Source: an uncultured Peptococcaceae bacterium (GTDB lineage: Bacteria > Bacillota > Desulfitobacteriia > Desulfitobacteriales > Syntrophobotulaceae). Taken from it: a stretch of DNA of 27,595 nt. Below, piece after piece: positions 23,110-27,595 of the stretch. The notes beneath the pieces are model-generated. The model was not told where the DNA came from, made no database searches, and was given only the letters and a program-made list of their open reading frames with translations. The number at the start of each line of letters is the position of its first letter. The first letter of the stretch is position 1. The position numbers and the translations under genes are program-made. The stretch is taken from contig CALBJS010000187.1 of assembly GCA_937892995.1 (NCBI GenBank), positions 1-27,595 of the forward strand, written 5' to 3'.

Positions 23110-23205
23110 TAATAGGAATTATTAATAAAAATTAATAGGCTATTCCAATACTTCTTATACTTAAACATTTTAATGTTGGAAAAAACTTAAAAACAGGAGG
23201 AAGCA

Positions 23206-23943
23206 ATGCTTGAGAATAAGGTTGCATTAATAACAGGTGGGGGCACAGGGATTGGAAGAGCTGTGGCCTTAAGATTAGCCAAAGCAAAAGCAAACATAGC
23301 GATAAATTATTCGCGTTCTGAAAGAGATGCTCTTGCTACTAAACAAGAGGTAGAAGCCTTAGGCGTAAAATGTGAACTCTATAAAGCTAGTGTTTCATCT
23401 GACCAGGAAGTAAGACAAATGATAACCCAAGTTGTAAAGGATTATGGAAGATTGGATATTCTTATTAATAATGCAGGGACTACTCGATTTGTAGCTCACT
23501 CTGATTTGGAAGGGATGAAAGACGAATACTGGGATGAAATTTTTGCAGTCAATGTAAAAGGACTGTTCTTTTGTTGCAGGGCTGCAGCTCCTGAACTTAA
23601 AAAAACGGAAGGAGTAATCGTCAACATTACTTCTATTGCCGGATTAACTGGATTGGGTAGTTCAATCGCTTATTCTGCCTCTAAAGCAGCTGCAATAAGT
23701 GTAACAAAGTCTTTAGCAAGAGTATGTGCTCCTGAAGTGAGAGTATTAAGCATAGCACCCGGTGTTGTTATTACCAGATGGGTTGAAGGCCAAGACGATC
23801 ATATTGAACGTTTAGCGGGAACAACACCAATGAAAAGGGTCGCTGTGCCGGAAGATGTTTCTGAACTAGTTTACGGAGTAATAGCCCATGCTGGATTTGT
23901 AACGGGGCAGACTATAGTAGTTGATGGAGGAGCATTTATTTAG
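23206..23943 (+). CDS. Short-chain dehydrogenase/reductase, FabG-like
   Basis: 245 residues, the normal SDR length. Nucleotide motif TGGGTGIG (10-17), INNAG (87-91), and the catalytic tetrad N116, S143, Y156 and K160 (YSASK) are all present. The strand end INYSRSER after the glycine-rich loop suggests preference for NADPH. The ATG has AGGAGG at good distance. The best general description is a 3-oxoacyl-ACP-reductase-like alcohol/ketone reductase; without fatty acid synthesis genes nearby, the substrate is not known. It is convergent with the CBS protein, the two frames overlapping by 8 bp. Confidence 0.9.
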   Translation: MLENKVALITGGGTGIGRAVALRLAKAKANIAINYSRSERDALATKQEVEALGVKCELYKASVSSDQEVRQMITQVVKDYGRLDILINNAGTTRFVAHSDLEGMKDEYWDEIFAVNVKGLFFCCRAAAPELKKTEGVIVNITSIAGLTGLGSSIAYSASKAAAISVTKSLARVCAPEVRVLSIAPGVVITRWVEGQDDHIERLAGTTPMKRVAVPEDVSELVYGVIAHAGFVTGQTIVVDGGAFI

Positions 23944-24361
23944 ATGAAATTTGGTTCGAAGTGTTTAGAAGCTTCGCACAATATTCTATTATTTCTCTTC
24001 GGCGGACGATCCCGATAAAAATCCCTTGGTCATCAGTTACAGGGACGAAGTTCTGGTGGATCGCTCTTGAAATAAGGTCATTGATCAAAGCATTTATAGA
24101 GACAGGAGTATTCTGAGTTCGTTGTTCAATCTCATGCAAATGAATTTTTTCGGTGTTATTGAATGTAAGATCGGGAGTGTTTTTAAGTTTCCAGAGAAGA
24201 TCCCCCTCGGTCAAAGTTCCAGCATAATGTCCCCGAGAATCAATAAGAGGGACCGCAGCATAACCATGGAACTCCATTCGTTCTAGTGCTTGACGCATTG
24301 TTGAGTTAACTTTCAAGTAGGCGACGTCTTTTTTGGGAATAAGAAAAAAAGCTATGTTCAT
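23936..24361 (-). CDS. CBS-domain pair protein
   Basis: 141 residues holding two CBS motifs (about 18-55: VNSTMRQALERMEFHGYAAVPLIDSRGHYAGTL split over the first repeat; about 85-128: SINALINDLI through IGIVRRREIIEY). Such stand-alone pairs bind adenine nucleotides. The layout, and the ending GIxxRREII, recall CbpB/DarB of Bacillus, which binds cyclic di-AMP and signals to Rel; this is a resemblance by eye only. AGAGG lies before the ATG. It is preceded, on its strand, by the terminator of the two small sporulation-type genes. Confidence 0.82.
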   Translation of the reverse strand: MNIAFFLIPKKDVAYLKVNSTMRQALERMEFHGYAAVPLIDSRGHYAGTLTEGDLLWKLKNTPDLTFNNTEKIHLHEIEQRTQNTPVSINALINDLISRAIHQNFVPVTDDQGIFIGIVRRREIIEYCAKLLNTSNQISSK

Positions 24362-24482
24362 AATAATAACCTCTTAATATTTACTTTGAAAAAGTCATTG
24401 CGACCAAAGAAAATTATAAACATCAACTGCTAATGAAGTCAATACTGATAAGAATGTGTTATTAAAGTATTCCATATAAAAA

Positions 24483-24521
24483 GCCTAAATCCTCCCGTTT
24501 TAAGGGGGAGGATTTTTAGGC
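24483..24521 (-). terminator. Terminator of the two small minus-strand genes
   Basis: Long stem GCCTAAATCCTCCC paired with GGGAGGATTT..TAGGC (two unpaired T). On the minus strand it runs into GGCTTTTTA; it may also work on the plus strand. Confidence 0.75.
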
Positions 24522-24540
24522 ATCAAGATCTATCAGGTGA

Positions 24541-24672
24541 TTAGAATATTACGCCGAGGGCAATAAGGATAAGAATTGCAATTGCAATAATACCTACTCC
24601 AACACCACCAAAGACAGGGGTTGGGGCCATTACAGGGGCAACAGGTCTGCAGCATCCGCCATAACCGTACAT
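24541..24672 (-). CDS. 43-residue hydrophobic protein, YjcZ-like sporulation type
   Basis: The minus strand encodes MYGYGGCCRPVAPVMAP followed by a glycine/valine stretch and a C-terminal hydrophobic helix (IIAIAILILIALGVIF). AAGGAGTGA lies about 9 nt before the ATG. A short Gly/Tyr/Cys head and a terminal membrane helix match the YjcZ/SscA kind of tiny spore proteins. It sits 79 bp downstream of a second gene of the same design and probably shares its SigK promoter. Function is inferred from form and context only. Confidence 0.7.
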   Translation of the reverse strand: MYGYGGCCRPVAPVMAPTPVFGGVGVGIIAIAILILIALGVIF

Positions 24673-24751
24673 TATATGATTCACTCCTTTTCCGTTACTT
24701 ATTTATTGACTTTGAAGCATTTTAAAAAGGAAATATTACTAAAAATATCAC

Positions 24752-24874
24752 CTAGAATAAGATACCCATAGCGATCAGAAGTAAGATAATTACTGTCACG
24801 ATAGCAATCCCGCAGAAATTAGGGCAGCAGCAACCGCCACTCACACCGCCACCAACTGTACCTTCGAAAGCCAT
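24752..24874 (-). CDS. 40-residue Gly/Cys-containing hydrophobic protein, YjcZ-like
   Basis: The minus strand encodes MAFEGTVGGGVSGGCCCPNF then CG and a hydrophobic helix ending LLLIAMGILF. A GTAGGAGGTG site ends 6 nt before the ATG. Four cysteines cluster in the head (CCCPNFC), which could bind metal or cross-link in a spore layer. Both small genes end in the same way (LLIA-G-(V/I)-(I/L)-F), pointing to duplication. A consensus SigK promoter stands about 45 bp upstream. Confidence 0.72.
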   Translation of the reverse strand: MAFEGTVGGGVSGGCCCPNFCGIAIVTVIILLLIAMGILF

Positions 24875-24919
24875 ATAAGACACCTCCTACAAGATTTTGG
24901 AATTAACTGGAGCACATTG

Positions 24920-24947
24920 TAATATATGTATTTCGTGTTTATTGTGT
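24920..24947 (-). promoter_or_regulatory. SigK promoter of the two small genes
   Basis: Reading the minus strand: AC, exactly 17 bp, then CATATATTA. This fits the late mother-cell consensus AC-N17-CATANNNTA at every fixed position. Predicted transcription start near 24910, about 36 nt before the ATG at 24874. Confidence 0.7.
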
Positions 24948-25407
24948 GAGCTCTTAATCGAAATGAAATTTAAAATATCTAGGAGGGTGTTTAAACTAAG
25001 ACTACCTAGTAAGTTTTTATATTTTGTGTGGCGGCTAGCCTGACTTACTTCTTAAAATAACGGGTTATTGTTTTATAAAAGTATAGTATATTGATTACTT
25101 TTTGGTAAGGCTCGCCTTAAAATTAAGAGAAGTCCCCGCGTCCGGGGACTTCCTTGCGCAAAGTCAAAGACAACTGCGACTAGATTTTATAACCTAGACA
25201 TCAATTATCTAGAGACTCTTCAATATGAAATTAACATGGAAAAGCCTTAAAGTCAACGCTTATAAGTAAAAAACTACAGTTAAGTTTTGGGTATTTTTGT
25301 GGCCAGATCAAGTTAAATCCCTAAAGAAAGAAGATGAATATTTAGTGTTTTTAGGTTCTTATCGCCTTATTTTACTCTAAATCTAATCATTTAAAGGATT
25401 TAGAGAA
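24948..25407. other. Non-coding stretch between the small genes and queH
   Basis: No frame with a credible start and ribosome site was found on either strand; the longest, at about 25300-25380 on the plus strand, lacks both. It holds the GC-rich stem-loop at 25129-25152 and, at about 25170-25215, three CTAG-containing segments that can pair in two exclusive ways. On the minus strand TTGACT-N17-TAATTT lies ahead of them, a poor promoter. Confidence 0.5.
25129..25152 (-). terminator. GC-rich stem-loop, probable minus-strand terminator
   Basis: GAAGTCCCCG and CGGGGACTTC (10 bp) with a four-base loop. On the minus strand it is followed by TCTTAATTTT. It lies 256 bp beyond the queH stop, so it may end queH mRNA or a separate small RNA. 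Confidence 0.55.
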
Positions 25408-25950
25408 TCATAAATTTCCCAAAGAATAAAGACAACCACAGTAATTTTGGCGATAAAAACGTTCTTTTTTTGCTATCTCCACTGTCTTTTCATATCCGTC
25501 TTGTTTTTTAAAATCCGTAGCTAAAAAAAATATTTTCTTATCTTTGGCAATATTATTTCCTATTTTTAGGATCGTTTTGCTATTTTTATGGGGACTAATA
25601 GTTAAGGTTGTGGTAAAAGCTTTGATATTATTTTCAAGGGCGTATGAAGCTGTTTTTTCTAGTCTCAGAAGAAAGCATTTATCGCAGCGCTGTCCTTTTT
25701 CAGGCTCTTTTTCTAGCCCTATTATAAATTTTGACCATTCATCGTGTTTATAGATTTCCTCAATAAAACGGATATTTTGATGAGACGCGTAATTTTTAAG
25801 CTCATCTCTTCTACGGATGTATTCTTCTAGGGGATAGATATTGGGATTGTAATAGTAGATCACGGGGGTATATTCTAAAGCAATTTTTTGTAATACATAG
25901 CAGGCACAAGTAGCACAGCATGCATGAACAAGAATTTCTTCCTTCGACAT
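25408..25950 (-). CDS. queH: Epoxyqueuosine reductase QueH
   Basis: 180 residues from ATG 25950 (GGAGG 6 nt upstream; a TTG at 25962 overlaps that site). QueH carries out the last step of queuosine synthesis in tRNA, reducing epoxyqueuosine with iron-sulfur chemistry; it replaces QueG in many anaerobes. Family marks: HACCATC (9-15), RCDKCF (about 88-93), FTTTLTISPHKN, DFKKQDGY, and YRQNYCGC near the end, giving the full cysteine set. It stands alone downstream of ldh on the same strand, about 140 bp from it. Other que genes are not in the window. Confidence 0.93.
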   Translation of the reverse strand: MSKEEILVHACCATCACYVLQKIALEYTPVIYYYNPNIYPLEEYIRRRDELKNYASHQNIRFIEEIYKHDEWSKFIIGLEKEPEKGQRCDKCFLLRLEKTASYALENNIKAFTTTLTISPHKNSKTILKIGNNIAKDKKIFFLATDFKKQDGYEKTVEIAKKERFYRQNYCGCLYSLGNL

Positions 25951-26039
25951 ATAAACCTCCAAGATTCCTTAGGAAAGATCATTTTTTCTGGTAATATAAT
26001 TCGTCTTTAAAAAATTATGAAGAAGAAATTTGGGCTGTT

Positions 26040-26062
26040 AAGGTTTTCGAGATATAAACCTT
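26040..26062 (-). terminator. Stem-loop after ldh
   Basis: AAGGTTT and AAACCTT (7 bp, 9-nt loop) 30 bp beyond the ldh stop. No T-run follows on the minus strand, so termination is doubtful. Confidence 0.35.
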
Positions 26063-26091
26063 CGGACATGAATTAATAAAGGATATTTTAT

Positions 26092-27033
26092 TTAGATAAT
26101 TTGCTTAATCACTTTTTGAAGAGAATTACCGGAGTTGATAAGAGCTTTTTTCTCTGATTCGCTAAGCTCTAGTTTTAAAACCTTGCTAATACCCGTAGAA
26201 TTTACTATGGAAGGTAAGGATAGACATATATTTTCTAGACCATAGATACCTTCGACGAGGCTGGATACTGTCAGTATGGAATTTTCATCACGCAGGATAG
26301 CCTCTACGATTCTTCTTACTGTCAAGCCAACCGCATAGTAGGTAGCTCCTTTTCTTTCAATAATATGGTAGGCAGCCTTCCTAACATCTTCAAATATTTC
26401 TTCCTTTGTATTGCCACTGCAGGTCTTACAGTTTTCGCAAAAAGACTTTATACTTATTCCCGCAATGTTTGTAATGCTCCAGGTTGCGACTTCAGTATCC
26501 CCATGCTCACCAAGAACATAGGAGTGGACATTTCTGGCATCAACTCCAACATGTTCCCCTAATAAAGATTTAAATCGAGCAGTATCCAAGACTGTTCCTG
26601 ACCCTATTACTTTTTCTTTTTTAAAGCCAGAGATTTTATAGGTCACATAGGTGAGAATATCTACTGGATTTGTAACGACAAGTAAAATAGATTCACTACA
26701 GTATCTTACTAATTCTGGAATAATGGACTTAAGTATTTCGGTATTTTTCTTGACAAGATCTATTCTAGTTTCCCCAGGCTTTTGATTAGCACCAGCAGTG
26801 ATGATGACAATACTGGAGCCTTCGCAGTCAACGAAGTCCCCCGCGATTACTTTAGCTGGGCTGATGAAAGGTGCACCATGGCTGAGATCCATAGCCTCAC
26901 CCTCAGCTTTTAGTTTATTTGTATCCACAAGCACTAATTCTGAGACTAGACCACTTAGCATCAAAGTATAAGCAATAGTCGATCCGACAAAACCCGCCCC
27001 AATGATCGATACTTTTGTAGGTTTTATAGTCAT
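26092..27033 (-). CDS. ldh: L-lactate dehydrogenase
   Basis: 313 residues. The NAD+ motif GAGFVG lies at 12-17, with D37 ending the second strand. The specificity loop is ANQKPGETR with Q84 (position 102 in common numbering) and R90, which favours pyruvate/lactate over malate. D150 and R153 (TVLDTARF) and the proton-relay H177 (GEHGDTE) complete the active site. The enzyme reoxidises NADH by reducing pyruvate. A cysteine-rich insert ENCKTCSGNTKEE (about 200-212) is unusual. GGGGG precedes the ATG. A consensus promoter lies upstream. Confidence 0.93.
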   Translation of the reverse strand: MTIKPTKVSIIGAGFVGSTIAYTLMLSGLVSELVLVDTNKLKAEGEAMDLSHGAPFISPAKVIAGDFVDCEGSSIVIITAGANQKPGETRIDLVKKNTEILKSIIPELVRYCSESILLVVTNPVDILTYVTYKISGFKKEKVIGSGTVLDTARFKSLLGEHVGVDARNVHSYVLGEHGDTEVATWSITNIAGISIKSFCENCKTCSGNTKEEIFEDVRKAAYHIIERKGATYYAVGLTVRRIVEAILRDENSILTVSSLVEGIYGLENICLSLPSIVNSTGISKVLKLELSESEKKALINSGNSLQKVIKQII

Positions 27034-27097
27034 TATTATCCCCCTTTTGTTTTTTTATATAAAAGGACAGCAAGGATTTAAGAGTATTCTGCATTCT

Positions 27098-27126
27098 ATT
27101 ATAGTAATAAACGTAGCTAAGAACAA
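27098..27126 (-). promoter_or_regulatory. SigA promoter of ldh
   Basis: On the minus strand TTGTTC, exactly 17 bp, and TATAAT; start near 27090, giving a leader of about 57 nt. Confidence 0.7.
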
Positions 27127-27137
27127 GAATTGGTCAG

Positions 27138-27156
27138 AACTACGAAGTAGGTAGTT
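27138..27156. promoter_or_regulatory. Inverted repeat upstream of the ldh promoter
   Basis: AACTAC-N7-GTAGTT, 11 bp upstream of the -35 box. It does not match the Rex operator (TTGTGAA-type). It could be a regulator site, but the protein is unknown. Confidence 0.3.
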
Positions 27157-27175
27157 GCTTGAAAGATTTTAACAA

Positions 27176-27200
27176 TAAAAAAGCCCTGTAGATACAAGAC
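27176..27200 (-). terminator. Minus-strand terminator upstream of ldh
   Basis: GTCTTGT and ACAGGGC (7 bp, two T-G) with an ATCT loop, followed by TTTTTTT on the minus strand. It would stop transcripts entering from the right before the ldh promoter. Confidence 0.6.
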
Positions 27201-27232
27201 GGTAATGGTCCTTGAGTTTATTATCTATATAA

Positions 27233-27400
27233 AAAGGAAGTTCAAATTCCGATGTCATCCATGGCAAATTTGAACTTAGGCACATCCTGTGCCGTCAAAA
27301 AACCACAGGCGAGCTGGGGCTTAGTTTTCTTGCGTATAATTTGAGACGGGCGATCAATATGGTGGGAACTAAGAGGTTAATTGAGGCCATGAAGGCGTAA
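27233..27400 (+). pseudogene. C-terminal remnant of a DDE transposase (IS1182/IS4-like)
   Basis: An open frame from 27233 (stop at 27230) to TAA 27398-27400 with no start or ribosome site. The end reads TGELGLSFLAYNLRRAINMV followed by GTKRLIEAMKA. This AYNLRRAIN(M/I)-G pattern is the usual C-terminus of IS1182-like transposases. The rest of the gene, including the catalytic acidic residues, is missing, so this is a decayed insertion-sequence end. Upstream codons are less convincing and carry two hairpins. The exact IS family is a guess. Confidence 0.65.
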
Positions 27401-27503
27401 AAGCTTTCTTTTTTTGTTTTTATGGCGTTTGCATTTTTGGAAACCGGTAAAAACTTAAAAATCAGGTGCAAAAGTTATGAAAAAATTGATGGATAAATAG
27501 CAA

Positions 27504-27527
27504 GAAACCGCTTGAATAAGCGGTTTC
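27504..27527. terminator. Perfect 10-bp stem-loop near the right edge
   Basis: GAAACCGCTT and AAGCGGTTTC with a GAAT loop. No long T-run on either side, so it may be an insertion-sequence or transcript-end structure. Confidence 0.4.
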
Positions 27528-27579
27528 CAGACAAATTATGGTCAAATTGTCCGAAAACTCCCCGTAAACGTTCTCGATT

Positions 27580-27588
27580 TGGTATAAT
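27580..27588 (+). promoter_or_regulatory. Extended -10 promoter leaving the window
   Basis: TGGTATAAT, the same extended -10 as that of cmk, with no clear -35. It would drive a gene beyond the right edge. Confidence 0.45.
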
Positions 27589-27595
27589 TATCATA

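Noticed and set aside
25300..25380. Short plus-strand frame ending LVFLGSYRLILL
   Set aside because: No ATG or GTG with a ribosome site, and no similarity recognised.
27258..27295. CsrA-like hairpins on the minus strand (GGCACA-GGA-TGTGCC and a second GGATG loop)
   Set aside because: The sequence overlaps the transposase remnant on the other strand and there is no minus-strand gene for it to control before the terminator at 27176; coincidence is likely.

Overview
The window is AT-rich chromosomal DNA from an endospore-forming, anaerobic Gram-positive bacterium. The most likely source is a clostridial lineage of the Peptococcaceae/Desulfitobacteriaceae type (compare Desulfitobacterium, Desulfosporosinus, Dehalobacter). 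This rests on spoIVA, a fused ispH-S1 gene, the order cmk-plsC-ispH/S1-SEDS-DUF512-der-plsY-gpsA-spoIVA, a polyferredoxin-like protein, a tatC-tatA-prenyl synthase operon, QueH, strong AGGAGG-type ribosome sites with frequent GTG/TTG starts, and small sporulation-type proteins. The genus is inferred; no marker here fixes it.

Layout. 1-920: 3' part of a multi-cluster iron-sulfur protein. 998-2926: a BaiN/YhiN-type flavoprotein and an unknown membrane-anchored protein. 3004-4947: a HutP-family protein, a roughly 400-bp leader region with promoters and terminators, then azlC-azlD, a branched-chain amino acid exporter. 5001-6095: a tiny membrane protein on the minus strand and a CPBP protease. 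6170-15204: a housekeeping block for nucleotide, phospholipid, isoprenoid, cell-wall and ribosome-assembly functions. 15492-16973: spoIVA. 17237-18855: an ACT-domain protein, tRNA-Pro(GGG), a GlsB-type membrane protein and a small Toprim protein. 19086-22076: a prenyl-synthase-like protein that has lost both aspartate-rich motifs, then tatC-tatA and an intact long-chain prenyl diphosphate synthase. 22216-24361: a ClpP-fold SDH-type protease, an SDR reductase and, convergent, a CBS-pair protein. 24541-24874 (minus): two 40-43 aa glycine/cysteine-containing hydrophobic proteins behind a textbook SigK promoter. 25408-27033 (minus): queH and L-lactate dehydrogenase. 27233-27400: the C-terminal remnant of a transposase.

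How the genes work together. PlsY, PlsC and GpsA supply glycerol-3-phosphate and acylate it for membrane lipid. IspH makes the isoprenoid precursors that the prenyl synthase at 21108 elongates, probably for menaquinone. The SEDS protein and SpoIVA serve cell-wall or cortex synthesis and spore-coat assembly. Most of the window is ordinary core genome.

The parts that most deserve attention are the prenyl-synthase pseudoenzyme beside tat and prenyl synthase genes; the HutP homologue whose metal-ligand histidines appear replaced and which lies upstream of terminators before azlCD; the SigK-driven micro-genes; and two structured, unidentified RNA-like intergenic stretches (16999-17096 and 18875-18953). 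No CRISPR array, prophage or intact insertion sequence was seen.
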